Below are positions 45,496 through 53,644 of a stretch of DNA of 64,000 nucleotides, in pieces. The stretch comes from Rhizobium sp. NLR16a. Its GTDB lineage: Bacteria > Pseudomonadota > Alphaproteobacteria > Rhizobiales > Rhizobiaceae. Positions within the stretch are counted from its first letter, which is position 1. Every line of letters starts with the position of its first letter. The position numbers were made by a program, and so were the translations under genes. The stretch spans positions 3,559,501-3,623,500 of the forward strand of contig NZ_CP072865.1 of assembly GCF_017948245.1 (NCBI RefSeq), read 5' to 3'. The notes under the pieces were generated by a model. That model did no database searches, was not told where the DNA came from, and worked only from the letters and a program-made list of their open reading frames with translations.

Positions 45496-45545
45496 CTCGA
45501 CAGGGCACGTCCCCTCTCCCGTCATTGCGGGGAGAGGGGACCACG
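45496..45545. repeat. Intergenic palindrome, family 2
   Basis: CAGGGCACGTCCCCTCTCCC (45501-45520) followed by GCGGGGAGAGGGG forms a hairpin shared with 34149-34276 and 30285-30350. It lies in the 346-bp gap between phoR and pstS, so it may separate the two transcripts. Nothing else is evident in that gap besides the Pho box. Confidence 0.6.
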
Positions 45546-45557
45546 AGAGATTGCGCC

Positions 45558-46811
45558 TTAGAAGCGCACCGTAAAATCGGTGCCTTTGCCAACCTCGGAC
45601 TTGACGATCAGCCGGGCGCGGTGGCGGGTGAGGATATGTTTGACGATGGCAAGGCCAAGGCCGGTGCCTTTCTTCGAGCGGCTGTCCTCGATGCTGACGC
45701 GATAGAAGCGTTCCGTCAGACGCGGCACGTGCTCGGCCGGGATGCCCGGCCCCTTGTCGACGATGCTGACCTCCACGGGGCCACCGGCGCCGTTCTTCAG
45801 CCAGACATCGACGATCTTGCCTTCCTGGCCATATTTGCAGGCATTCTCCATCAGGTTCTCGAAGACCTGGACAAGCTCGTCACGGTCCCCCAGCACCTCC
45901 ACCTTGCCGTCGGGCAGATGCAGGTCGATCTCGACGCCGACATCCCTGGCGAGCGGCACCAGCGAGTCGCGGACATGGCCGAGCAGCGGCACCAGGTCGA
46001 CCTTCTCATCCGGCGCGAGGTGCGATTTCAGCTCCAGGCGGGAGAGCGACAGCAGGTCATCGACCAGTCGGCTCATGCGGGTGGTCTGATCGAGCATAAT
46101 GCCCAGAAACTGCGCCTGCGCCTTCTGGTCGTTCTTCGCCGGGCCCTGGATCGTCTCGATGAAGCCGCGCAGCGAGGCAAGCGGCGTGCGCAGCTCGTGG
46201 CTGGCATTGGCGACGAAATCCGATCGCATGCGGTCGATGCGGCGGACCTCCGATATATCGCGGAAGGACAGGATGAAAAACCGCTCCCGCTCTCCGTCGG
46301 CCTGGAACTCGACGGGCGCGCTGCGGACGATATAGACGCGCTCGGACGGCAGCCGCTCGGCATGCTCGATCTGGTTCGGCGCATTGGTGGCGATGGTTTC
46401 GCGCACCATGTCGAGCACGCCGGGCGAGCGCAGCCGGGCCGATATATGGGCGCCGAGCGCCACCTCGCCGAAGGCCTTTTCGGCGGCGCGGTTCTGGAAC
46501 AGCACCGAGGCGTCGTGCGACAGCACCATGGCGGGAATATCGAGCCCGGCAAGCGTGGCAGCAACATCAGGCAGGCGGCTTGGCGGCGCTTGCGGCTCCG
46601 CCTCCATCGGCTCGACGGATTCCGCCTTGAGGACTGGCGCCTCGTTGAACAGCGCGGTCAAGATCATGACGAGCAGGAGAACGAGCACGACCCATTTGTT
46701 CATCCCGGCGGCAAGGGCGGCGAGCGCGCTGAGGATGGCCGCGAGCAGCACCGGCCGTTCGCGCCGGATGCGCGCCAGCAGGCTTTTTCTCCAGGGGGTT
46801 TCGTCTTGCAA
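45558..46811 (-). CDS. phoR: Phosphate regulon sensor kinase PhoR
   Basis: A histidine kinase of about 417 residues. There is a short N-terminal pair of helices (RPVLLAAILSALAALAAGM and VVLVLLLVMILTALF) and a PAS domain (DIPAMVLSHDASVLFQNRAA). The H-box is ASHELRTPLASLRGF, the N-box NLMENACKYG, with G-boxes DKGPGIP and GTGLGLAIV. No ATG fits; TTG at 46811 has GAGG 5 nt upstream, and TTG at 46868 is an alternative adding 19 residues. It phosphorylates PhoB under phosphate limitation. A lone Pho half-site, CTGTCATGAAT on the minus strand, lies at 46868-46878. Confidence 0.9.
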   Translation of the reverse strand: MQDETPWRKSLLARIRRERPVLLAAILSALAALAAGMNKWVVLVLLLVMILTALFNEAPVLKAESVEPMEAEPQAPPSRLPDVAATLAGLDIPAMVLSHDASVLFQNRAAEKAFGEVALGAHISARLRSPGVLDMVRETIATNAPNQIEHAERLPSERVYIVRSAPVEFQADGERERFFILSFRDISEVRRIDRMRSDFVANASHELRTPLASLRGFIETIQGPAKNDQKAQAQFLGIMLDQTTRMSRLVDDLLSLSRLELKSHLAPDEKVDLVPLLGHVRDSLVPLARDVGVEIDLHLPDGKVEVLGDRDELVQVFENLMENACKYGQEGKIVDVWLKNGAGGPVEVSIVDKGPGIPAEHVPRLTERFYRVSIEDSRSKKGTGLGLAIVKHILTRHRARLIVKSEVGKGTDFTVRF

Positions 46812-47016
46812 CTGGGCCTCGCGGCGTCGATTCGTTTCTTTATATTGAACTCTGCCTGATAGCGGCAATTCATGACAGAAGTTTTCGGCTGGCGCCGCTC
46901 AAGCGAATGACTGCCGGGCAAACGCGGGAAAAATCACCGGCCAAAAGCGAAAGATTTGATTTTCAACGGCAAATATGTTCGCCTACGGCAAGAGGACACC
47001 AGCCCAGGAGGGGCGT

Positions 47017-47898
47017 ATGAGCGAGACTGTCGGAAGCAGGGCGGTGGAGCTTGATATCCACGGCAGGAAGTGCGTCTTCGACGTCGACGATCCGGTCCTG
47101 CCGGACTGGGTGGAGGAACACGCGCTGGAGTCCGGCGGGTTTCCCTATAAGAAGAAGCTCAACGAGGAGGACTATCTGGAGCAGCTTACAAAGCTGCAGG
47201 TGGAACTCGTCAAGGTGCAGTTCTGGCTGCAGGCGACCGGCAAACGGGTGATGGCGCTGTTCGAGGGGCGCGACGCGGCCGGTAAGGGCGGCGCCATTTC
47301 GGCCTCCTCGGCGCATATGAACCCGCGCCTTGCGCGCGCCGTCGCGCTCGCCAAGCCAACCGAGCGCGAGCAGGGGCAATGGTATTTCCAGCGTTATGTC
47401 GCGCAGTTCCCGACCGCAGGCGAATTCGTGCTGTTCGACCGCTCCTGGTACAACCGCGCCGGCGTCGAACCGGTCATGGGCTTCTGCACGCCGCAGCAAT
47501 ATGAAGCTTTCCTCAACCAGGCGCCGCAGCTCGAAAAGATCATTGCCCATGAGGGCATCTTCTTCTTCAAATTCTATCTCGATATCGGCCGCGAGATGCA
47601 GCTCAAGCGTTTCCACGATCGCAGGCACGATCCGCTGAAAGTCTGGAAGCTTTCATCGATGGATATCGCGGCCCTGACCAAATGGGGCGATTACAGCGAA
47701 AAGCGCGACCGCATGCTGAAGGAAACCCATACGGAATTCGCGCCATGGACCGTCATCCGCGCCAATGATAAGCGGCGTGCGCATCTGCAGCTTATCCGGC
47801 ACATGCTCCACAGGATGGACTATGACGGCAAGGACAAAGCGGCGCTCGGCGAGCGCGACGAGCAGATCATCGGCTCGGGGCCCGGCTTCCTGAAATAG
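47017..47898 (+). CDS. ppk2: Polyphosphate kinase 2 family enzyme
   Basis: A 293-residue PPK2 enzyme. Walker A is [13 protein letters not shown]; the lid region [19 protein letters not shown] and the following [20 protein letters not shown] are conserved. PPK2 enzymes transfer phosphate between polyphosphate and nucleoside diphosphates. GGAGGGGCGT precedes ATG 47017; the frame is open 14 codons upstream. It is divergent from phoR, linking polyphosphate storage to the phosphate regulon. Which nucleotide it prefers cannot be judged. Confidence 0.9.
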   Translation: MSETVGSRAVELDIHGRKCVFDVDDPVLPDWVEEHALESGGFPYKKKLNEEDYLEQLTKLQVELVKVQFWLQATGKRVMALFEGRDAAGKGGAISASSAHMNPRLARAVALAKPTEREQGQWYFQRYVAQFPTAGEFVLFDRSWYNRAGVEPVMGFCTPQQYEAFLNQAPQLEKIIAHEGIFFFKFYLDIGREMQLKRFHDRRHDPLKVWKLSSMDIAALTKWGDYSEKRDRMLKETHTEFAPWTVIRANDKRRAHLQLIRHMLHRMDYDGKDKAALGERDEQIIGSGPGFLK

Positions 47899-47911
47899 GT
47901 CAGTTGCCGCC

Positions 47912-49111
47912 TCACTGCCCCGGCAGGATGCGGATTGCGAACAGGTTGATGCCGCGCGCCTTGCCGTCGAGATCGCTGTTGATGACAAGCGTGCCGGGCG
48001 AATTCGGCGCCAGCGAGCGGTCGAATCTCACCTGCAGCAGCGCATCCGACTTTTCGCGGGTGACGCTGAAGCGATGGCGGGCGCAGTTGCCGAGCGATTG
48101 GAAATTGCATTCGACCGTAACCTGCGTCGGCTCGTCGGTGGTCGATTGCAGCGTCAGCGCGATGGTCGAGGATTTGCCGGCAAGCTGCTGCAGCGCCGAG
48201 GCGGGAACACTGACCGAGATATTGCCGTCAGCCGCACCGCTTTCGGAAATCAGCCGCACTGCCGGGCCGTCATTCTCGGTGATGTTTTCGGTGCGCGCCC
48301 GCGGGCCGCTTGTGATCTTGTCGGCCTCGTCGGGCTTGAACACCGGGATCCAATCGGCCGAAAAACTGTTCTGCGGATCGATGGTCACCGGCTGATCGGT
48401 GTGGCTGGCGGCATTGCCGGCGCTGTCGTCATTGCCGGTGAAATCCTCCGGCTGGGTGCTGGCCGGCGGATTGGCGACGCTGGTGTCGCGCTCGGCCGCC
48501 GTCAGGAGCAGGCCCGACGTATAGGCCCACCAGGCGCCGATGCCGATGAAGGCGAGCAGCACACACCAGACGAGAAGCCTCGAAAAGAACTTGCGCGGTT
48601 TGCGGCGGCCGGCCGCCCGCTCCGGACGGAAATCCATGTTGGCGGCGCGCTGGCCGCGCTGCAGCCGCTCCTCGCCGAGCGGGGCGGCGGAGAGATGATC
48701 GGCGGTGCTCGCATGCACGTCGTCAAGGCGCGACTCGTCGCCGCGGTGCATGATCACGTCCGGGCCACGGGTCTCGCCCGCCGCCACCGGGCTGTCGATC
48801 AGGCTGTCGATATCGGCCACATCCCCTCGATGAGCCGGCGGCGCCGGCATGTCGACGACCGGTGGCACCGGCACTTCAGGCGGCCGTTGACGCGGGTGAA
48901 GACGGTCGCGCTCCTCGCTTTCGATGGCGTGGATGGTGGTTTCCAGGCGATGGCGATGATGGGCGACGGCATCGGCATCGGTGATATCCTGCTTGCGCAG
49001 GCCGGCTTCCAACGCCTGGCGGGCCGACTGGTAGATCCTCGCTCGAACCTCCGGATTGTCGCGATCGGCATTTTCGAGCGCTGTTCTGATGGCCGTTTCT
49101 AATCCGCTCAC
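47912..49111 (-). CDS. Single-pass membrane protein of unknown function
   Basis: A 399-residue protein. The N-terminal 160 residues are charged and cytoplasmic, beginning MSGLETAIRTALENADRDNP with a helical, heptad-like stretch. A basic stop-transfer (RRKPRKFFSR) precedes one membrane helix (LLVWCVLLAFIGIGAWWAY, about residues 180-199). The remainder is acidic, Asn/Ser-rich and ends in a beta-rich domain (TIALTLQSTTDEPTQVTVEC to LVINSDLDG) probably in the periplasm. I do not recognise a family. It is convergent with ppk2, 13 bp apart. Confidence 0.8.
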   Translation of the reverse strand: MSGLETAIRTALENADRDNPEVRARIYQSARQALEAGLRKQDITDADAVAHHRHRLETTIHAIESEERDRLHPRQRPPEVPVPPVVDMPAPPAHRGDVADIDSLIDSPVAAGETRGPDVIMHRGDESRLDDVHASTADHLSAAPLGEERLQRGQRAANMDFRPERAAGRRKPRKFFSRLLVWCVLLAFIGIGAWWAYTSGLLLTAAERDTSVANPPASTQPEDFTGNDDSAGNAASHTDQPVTIDPQNSFSADWIPVFKPDEADKITSGPRARTENITENDGPAVRLISESGAADGNISVSVPASALQQLAGKSSTIALTLQSTTDEPTQVTVECNFQSLGNCARHRFSVTREKSDALLQVRFDRSLAPNSPGTLVINSDLDGKARGINLFAIRILPGQ

Positions 49112-49359
49112 GTCAAGTCCTTCACTTCGAACCCGGCATCGGACTGCCGTCCCTGCCGTTCTCTATCAAAATTCGGTAGCGGCAAGCGCGGCAAACCGCA
49201 AGCCTTGCAGCCCCGCCGGCCGCTGATCGGCGGCGATATCGCCAGCTTTCGCGGCTCCCGGGCCTTGCCCTCTTCTTTATGCGCGCCTGATATATCCGCC
49301 TGAAATCGACGAAGGCGTGGCGGCCGCTCTTTTATCAGCCTTTCTTCTCTGTTATGAGA

Positions 49360-49381
49360 TTGACGTTTTCGTAAACGTCAA
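49360..49381. promoter_or_regulatory. 22-bp operator-like palindrome upstream of the nitronate monooxygenase
   Basis: Perfect 9-bp arms TTGACGTTT and AAACGTCAA around TCGT, identical in the arms to the site at 2868-2889. It ends 13 bp before the start codon, so a bound protein would overlap the ribosome site or promoter. It implies one regulator for both genes. Confidence 0.75.
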
Positions 49382-49394
49382 TGCGCGGTGAATC

Positions 49395-50354
49395 ATGGCC
49401 CTGCCCCCCATCCTCAAGGACAAACTCAGACTGCCGGTGATCGGCTCGCCGCTCTTCATCATCTCGCATCCGGCGCTGACCCTGGCGCAATGCAAGGCGG
49501 GCGTCGTCGGCGCCTTTCCGGCGCTGAACGCCCGGCCGGAGAGCCAGCTCGACGAATGGCTGGCCGAGATCACCGAGGAACTCGCCCGCCACGACGCCGC
49601 CCATCCGGAGCGGCCGGCCGCGCCCTTTGCCGTCAACCAGATCGTCCACATGTCGAACAAGCGGCTGGAGCACGACCTGTCGCTCTGCGTCAAATACAAG
49701 GTGCCGATCGTGATCTCCTCGCTCGGCGCCGTGCCCGAGGTCAATGCCGCCGTGCATTCCTATGGCGGCATCGTGCTGCACGACATTATCAACAACCGCC
49801 ACGCCCATTCGGCGATCCGCAAGGGTGCGGACGGGCTGATCGCCGTGGCATCAGGCGCCGGCGGCCATGCCGGCACGCTGTCGCCCTTCGCCCTTGTCCA
49901 GGAAATCCGCGAGTGGTTCGACGGGCCGCTGCTGCTTGCCGGCGCGATCGCGACCGGCGGCGCGATCCTGGCCGCCGAAGCGATGGGCGCCGACATGGCC
50001 TATATCGGCTCGCCCTTCATCGCAACGCAAGAGGCGCGCGCTAGCGAGGCTTACAAGCAGGCGATCGTCGACGGCGCGGCAGCCGACATCGTCTACTCCA
50101 ACTATTTCACCGGCGTGCACGGCAACTATCTCAAACCGTCGATCATCGCCGCCGGCATGGACCCCGACAACCTGCCCGTCGCCGACCCCTCGAAGATGGA
50201 TTTCGAGCAGGCGACCGGCGGCGCCAAGGCCTGGAAGGACATATGGGGCAGCGGCCAGGGCATCGGCGCCGTCAAGGCGGTGGAGCCGGTGGCAGATCTC
50301 GTCGACCGGCTGGAGGCCGAATACAAGGCCGCCCGCAGGCGGCTGGCGCTCTGA
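49395..50354 (+). CDS. Nitronate monooxygenase
   Basis: A 319-residue FMN-dependent TIM-barrel enzyme that oxidises alkyl nitronates such as propionate-3-nitronate. It shows VIGSPLFIISHPALTLAQCK (start of the barrel), VNQIVHMSNKRLEHDLSLC, ISSLGAVPEVNAAVHSYG, SGAGGHAGTLSPFALVQEI (phosphate-binding loop) and GAIATGGAILAAEAMGADMA. The catalytic His lies in the GGHAG region. It stands alone but shares an operator with the acyl-CoA dehydrogenase, hinting at a role with acyl-CoA catabolism. Confidence 0.9.
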   Translation: MALPPILKDKLRLPVIGSPLFIISHPALTLAQCKAGVVGAFPALNARPESQLDEWLAEITEELARHDAAHPERPAAPFAVNQIVHMSNKRLEHDLSLCVKYKVPIVISSLGAVPEVNAAVHSYGGIVLHDIINNRHAHSAIRKGADGLIAVASGAGGHAGTLSPFALVQEIREWFDGPLLLAGAIATGGAILAAEAMGADMAYIGSPFIATQEARASEAYKQAIVDGAAADIVYSNYFTGVHGNYLKPSIIAAGMDPDNLPVADPSKMDFEQATGGAKAWKDIWGSGQGIGAVKAVEPVADLVDRLEAEYKAARRRLAL

Positions 50355-50472
50355 GGGTCTTCCACACCCTCCTCTCTTTTTTGCCAAAGGCATGACAGGG
50401 TGCTTGAAATCTTCAGACAATGCCTGTATCAGCGCCATGCAAATCGCAGGCCGCACGCTTCGGCCGCCAAAT

Positions 50473-50548
50473 GCCGCTTTAGCTCAGTCGGTAGAGCACA
50501 TCATTCGTAATGATGGGGTCACGTGTTCGAGTCACGTAAGCGGCACCA
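50473..50548 (+). tRNA. tRNA-Thr (anticodon CGT)
   Basis: GCCGCTTTAGCTCAGTCGGTA opens the gene, anticodon loop TTCGTAA (anticodon CGT), T-arm with TTCGAGT and acceptor AAGCGGC then A and encoded CCA. The 3' part from the anticodon loop on (50504-50548) is duplicated at 61695-61739, so this tRNA is the attachment site of an integrative element, with a functional gene restored at the left junction. Confidence 0.96.
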
Positions 50549-50549
50549 T
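50504..50549 (+). repeat. attL: 46-bp direct repeat, 3' half of tRNA-Thr
   Basis: It runs from TTCGTAATGATGGGGTCACG through GCGGCACCAT, identical to 61695-61740. The base matches start in the anticodon loop, a common crossover point for tyrosine integrases. Confidence 0.92.
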
Positions 50550-50579
50550 ATTTTTCAGAGGCTTAATCGCTCTTTCCCC

Positions 50580-50624
50580 GTTACCCGGCCACTGATCGTT
50601 CCAGCGGGGTAACACTGGGGTAAC
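50580..50624. repeat. Putative integrase arm-type sites, left end
   Basis: GTTACCC at 50580-50586 is followed by GGGGTAACACTGGGGTAAC at 50606-50624. The 19-bp pair is identical to 61541-61559 at the other end. Arm sites of this kind bind the N-terminal domain of tyrosine integrases. Confidence 0.65.
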
Positions 50625-50639
50625 ACACGGCGGGTTTTG

Positions 50640-50978
50640 CTACTTCTTCAAGATCCCCAGTTCTTTCACTGCGGCCGGCCCGATGGTCTCAAGATAGGTG
50701 GGAGCCATGGCACAGAACAGTTCCTTGTCCTCCCCAAAGCGGGCTTGGTTGGTCTGGTATGCGTTCGCCCACTCGTCAGCAGCCTTGTCGTCAGACCATC
50801 CCATCCTTATGGCCGCGATCTGGGCGAGAAGCTGCACCCGCGAGGCCTCGTAGCTTTGACCAATGCACACTTCGTTTGAGACATAGAGCAATGACATCCA
50901 GTCGAAGAGCTGCTGGTCCGTAGCTCTGGCCGGCAGGGCGGATGCCAGAAGTGAGCAGGCGATAAAAGCAGTGCGCAT
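50640..50978 (-). CDS. Secreted hypothetical protein of the island
   Basis: A 112-residue protein with a signal peptide (FIACSLLASALPARA) and a mature helical domain containing two cysteines (SNEVCIGQSYEASR and KELFCAMAPTY) that may form a disulfide. GGAGAACGCC precedes the ATG. No family recognised. It is the leftmost island gene, next to the arm-type sites. Function unknown. Confidence 0.65.
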   Translation of the reverse strand: MRTAFIACSLLASALPARATDQQLFDWMSLLYVSNEVCIGQSYEASRVQLLAQIAAIRMGWSDDKAADEWANAYQTNQARFGEDKELFCAMAPTYLETIGPAAVKELGILKK

Positions 50979-51239
50979 GGCGTTCTCCGAATGGATGGAT
51001 GATATAAAGCCGCAGGAATGCGTGACGCTGTCGCCCGATACCGGGCGTCAACTTGGTGCCTGCGCGTGTCAGCGCTGATGTACGGGCGTTTTCTGGACGT
51101 TTAGGGACCGTATGAGGGCAATGCCGGTCGCAGGGCGCAGCACTCCGGCATATGACGCAAGTTTCTCGCGTGGAACAGAGGTCATCTCCCTTAAGGCGGA
51201 GAACGATGGGGGCGGCTTTTCCGCCCCTCACAACCGCGG

Positions 51240-52349
51240 TCATCCAATCACTCGGTCAACTTCGGCCATCTCGTCTGCATGCGTTCGTAGGCCCATCACG
51301 TCGCCCAGTGCAACGCAGTCCTCATGCCGGACACTGGGGTCACCGTATCCCCGGATGAGCTCACGGCGGCGCCTCTCCTCCTCGGCCGCGGCTACACCCT
51401 CAGGCGAGGACATGCGGAATGCCAAGCCCTCCTCAACTGCCCGATCGACAACGGGCTTTGGAAGAAAGTGGGCGCGTCCGCGACCGATGATCTGAGCCGG
51501 CCCGGAAGGTGAGGAAATAAAGCTCAGCGGCTTCACCACAAATGCCTCTTCCTCCGGAGGGCGGGAGTCGGAGAAAGGTGCATCCGGGAGCCTGATAATC
51601 TCGGCACCGCCCGGCATGGCCTCTGAGGCTAGGTTCTCCGCAAGTTCTTTCAACGGCCGCGAGATAAGCAACTCCGCAGCTTCGACCGCGGACAGCGGCG
51701 ACGTGCGGGTGTCTGAAACCCAATCCTTTCGCACCCCCATCGCAGTGATCCGAGATAGCGCGCAGCGGTAGCCGTAGAGATCCATGGAGGTATCGAATAG
51801 GTCGGGCACCGCTTTAGCCAAGGCGTCTGCTACTACGCCAGCGACAACCTCGCGCGGGGATGCTGTGGCACGGCCTGCATCGACGCTCCCCGGCGGCCGG
51901 GTTGCGTTGTGCGCCGGCCAAAGCTTGATGTCTTCCGGCAAGACGGCGCGAAGGGCAGTAACCGTTTTCGCCAGTGCGGAGACCGCGCTGTCAATATCGT
52001 GAGCAAATTTAGTCGTCGTGATCCCGATCTTTTCGAGTTCCTGGGCACGCTTAAGCCGATCGTGCTTGTGGCGCTCGAAAGCGAGTCGTTCAGTGGCCGT
52101 GGAAATCTGCAAGTCGAGATCCTCAACCAGATCGCTGAGATCCGAGACTGAATTTTTCAGATCGCGGATCTCAACGCTTGCAGTGTCGATATCACCGCTC
52201 CGACCAAGGTTTTCCCTACGGTCAATACGCGCCTTCTCGAGCTTTGCTCCCGCGGAGGTGTGACGATCGAGAATTTCCCCGCGGCGCCCGACCAGATTGG
52301 CGATCTCAGTTTCGATGCCGGCGATAACTGTTTCCGGAGTCTTTTTCAT
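51240..52349 (-). CDS. Coiled-coil hypothetical protein of the island
   Basis: A 369-residue protein. Residues 1-130 are strongly coiled-coil (TVIAGIETEIANLVGRRGEI, VEDLDLQISTATERLAFERH). The C-terminal half has no recognisable domain, with a proline-rich stretch (PDAPFSDSRPPEEEAFVV) and an arginine-rich acidic end (AAAEEERRRRELIRGYGDP). GGAGACTAGA precedes the ATG. It follows two small genes with the same orientation. No membrane or signal segment. A structural or scaffold role in the element's maintenance is possible, not shown. Confidence 0.72.
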   Translation of the reverse strand: MKKTPETVIAGIETEIANLVGRRGEILDRHTSAGAKLEKARIDRRENLGRSGDIDTASVEIRDLKNSVSDLSDLVEDLDLQISTATERLAFERHKHDRLKRAQELEKIGITTTKFAHDIDSAVSALAKTVTALRAVLPEDIKLWPAHNATRPPGSVDAGRATASPREVVAGVVADALAKAVPDLFDTSMDLYGYRCALSRITAMGVRKDWVSDTRTSPLSAVEAAELLISRPLKELAENLASEAMPGGAEIIRLPDAPFSDSRPPEEEAFVVKPLSFISSPSGPAQIIGRGRAHFLPKPVVDRAVEEGLAFRMSSPEGVAAAEEERRRRELIRGYGDPSVRHEDCVALGDVMGLRTHADEMAEVDRVIG

Positions 52350-52397
52350 TCTAGTCTCCTTGATGGTTAGTGGATGTGTCGCTGGCGCACGCCAGAG

Positions 52398-52592
52398 TTA
52401 GCGCTTGGCTACAGCAGCCTGGAAATCGGTGATCGCCGCTTTCAACACCTTGATACAGGCCTTTGCGCTTTCATCTGTTTCGAAAGCCAAATATTCTGCG
52501 AGCTTGGGCAGTTGCTTTGATTCCGGGGATTTGAGGATCTTGCGAAGGCGTTCTGCCTCAACCTTCCAGATGGCAGCTTTTACCTCAGACAT
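52398..52592 (-). CDS. Small helical protein of the island
   Basis: A 64-residue protein MSEVKAAIWKVEAERLRKIL followed by KSPESKQLPKLAEYLAFETD and a lysine-rich end. Start 52592 overlaps the upstream gene's last 8 bp; an ATG 9 bp further upstream is also in frame. All-helical, charged, no known domain. It lies in the middle of a three-gene minus-strand run with the 94-aa and 369-aa genes, so the three are probably one transcript. Confidence 0.6.
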   Translation of the reverse strand: MSEVKAAIWKVEAERLRKILKSPESKQLPKLAEYLAFETDESAKACIKVLKAAITDFQAAVAKR

Positions 52593-52869
52593 CTGCGCCA
52601 CCCGCCCGCTTAATCTCCGGCACAGTCGATCGCAGCTTTCCGCGGTTGGCCTTTTCTGCCGACGAAGATTTGTCGGCGGTAAACACTCCGGGGAAGTCCC
52701 GACCTAATGACGCCAGTTTGTCACCAGCCGCCAGCAGTACGAACTCGTTAACCGAGATTCCGGCCCGAGCTGCTCCATCGAACAGCGCGTCTCGAAAACC
52801 TTTCGTCACACGGCCGCCTGTCAACGACAGAGCAACGATCGTATTCTCGGATATCATGTCAGTCGTCAT
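52585..52869 (-). CDS. Small protein with ribbon-helix-helix-like segment
   Basis: A 94-residue protein whose middle part (FDGAARAGISVNEFVLLAAGDKLASLG) has the look of a ribbon-helix-helix region, of the sort found in plasmid partition or relaxosome accessory proteins. GGAAGGAACC precedes the ATG. Its 3' end overlaps the next gene by 8 bp. It may be the first gene of the 52.9-51.2 kb minus-strand unit and its repressor; this is inference. Confidence 0.6.
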   Translation of the reverse strand: MTTDMISENTIVALSLTGGRVTKGFRDALFDGAARAGISVNEFVLLAAGDKLASLGRDFPGVFTADKSSSAEKANRGKLRSTVPEIKRAGGADV

Positions 52870-53041
52870 GGTTCCTTCCCCGCTAAGTGCAAGGGCAGGA
52901 AATCATGAATCACTGCGCAGGAGGATTGGAAACGTGCGGGGTTTTGTGACCCTGCAGAGCTGCCGGCCTGTGCGGCCGATCTCTCATGCCTACCAAGCTT
53001 GCCTTGAGGAGCATGGAAGGATCTAACTCCGACGCCCCTGG

Positions 53042-53320
53042 CTAGGCCGCTTGCCAGATCGCATTTATGGCGTCGATCGGCGGGTGGTCCCAGTTCGTGA
53101 CCAGGCCACCATCAGCAATGATGACCGCGAGACGGTCATTTTGATCCATTGCAGACCTCACATGAGCATACACTTCTTGCGGGGTGTAGTCGGTATGGAG
53201 GTAAAATAGCGAAAACTGGAACTTATGATGTGGTCCGAGTTCCGCTATTCGGGCTTGGACGATACCGTAGTTCTGTCCCGGCGACATCAGGTCATAAGCA
53301 ACAAAGAGATTGTATGCCAT
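53042..53320 (-). CDS. Orphan Cas2/VapD-like (SinR-like) small protein
   Basis: A 92-residue protein beginning MAYNLFVAYDLMSPGQNYG with IVQARIAELGPHHKFQFSLF, YLHTDYTPQEVYAHVRSAM and DRLAVIIADGGLVTNW. The opening beta strand ending in Tyr-Asp, then a helix, then beta strands fits the ferredoxin-like fold of Cas2 and VapD, and I recall similar rhizobial proteins annotated SinR-like. No cas1, CRISPR array or antitoxin is nearby. Its promoter side is cut by the IS66 insertion, 4-12 bp before the start codon, so expression may now depend on the IS. Confidence 0.62.
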   Translation of the reverse strand: MAYNLFVAYDLMSPGQNYGIVQARIAELGPHHKFQFSLFYLHTDYTPQEVYAHVRSAMDQNDRLAVIIADGGLVTNWDHPPIDAINAIWQAA

Positions 53321-53347
53321 TTGAGATTTTCCGTAACCGCCCGATTG

Positions 53348-53644
53348 CTACCGCCGAGATTTTGCTTTGATGCGAGCGACGAGCAGCTCGTCGTCAACAA
53401 AGCTGTCGAGGAAGTCGTCCCATTCTTGGGGTGAGCGGCGGGCGTCTTTGAGCATCTGCTCCAATTCGTCCATGCCGTCGTCTGTCAGTGCGGTCACGGA
53501 TTCGTCGTCTCCGGTGTACACGGAGATGATGCTGCCGTAGCTCAGATTATCATCGTTGGAGACGATTGCCTGAAGAAGCTCCGGGTCCTCTTCGAGAATT
53601 TCGGCAACAAATTTGATCGTACGGACGTAGGTGACTGCCGCCAT
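53348..53644 (-). CDS. Fourth gene of the IS66 element, unknown function
   Basis: A 98-residue acidic protein (EILEEDPELLQAIVSNDDNL, DDGMDELEQMLKDARRSPQE) with a basic end (ARIKAKSRR). Its ATG overlaps the tnpC TGA (ATGA), and its TAG lies inside the left terminal inverted repeat, so it is part of the IS and translationally coupled to the transposase. No recognised family. Most IS66 elements I know have only tnpA, tnpB and tnpC. Confidence 0.72.
   Translation of the reverse strand: MAAVTYVRTIKFVAEILEEDPELLQAIVSNDDNLSYGSIISVYTGDDESVTALTDDGMDELEQMLKDARRSPQEWDDFLDSFVDDELLVARIKAKSRR

Noticed and set aside
46868..46878. A full Pho box before phoR
   Set aside because: Only one 11-mer (CTGTCATGAAT) is clear and the next 11 bp do not match, so it is mentioned only as a half-site.
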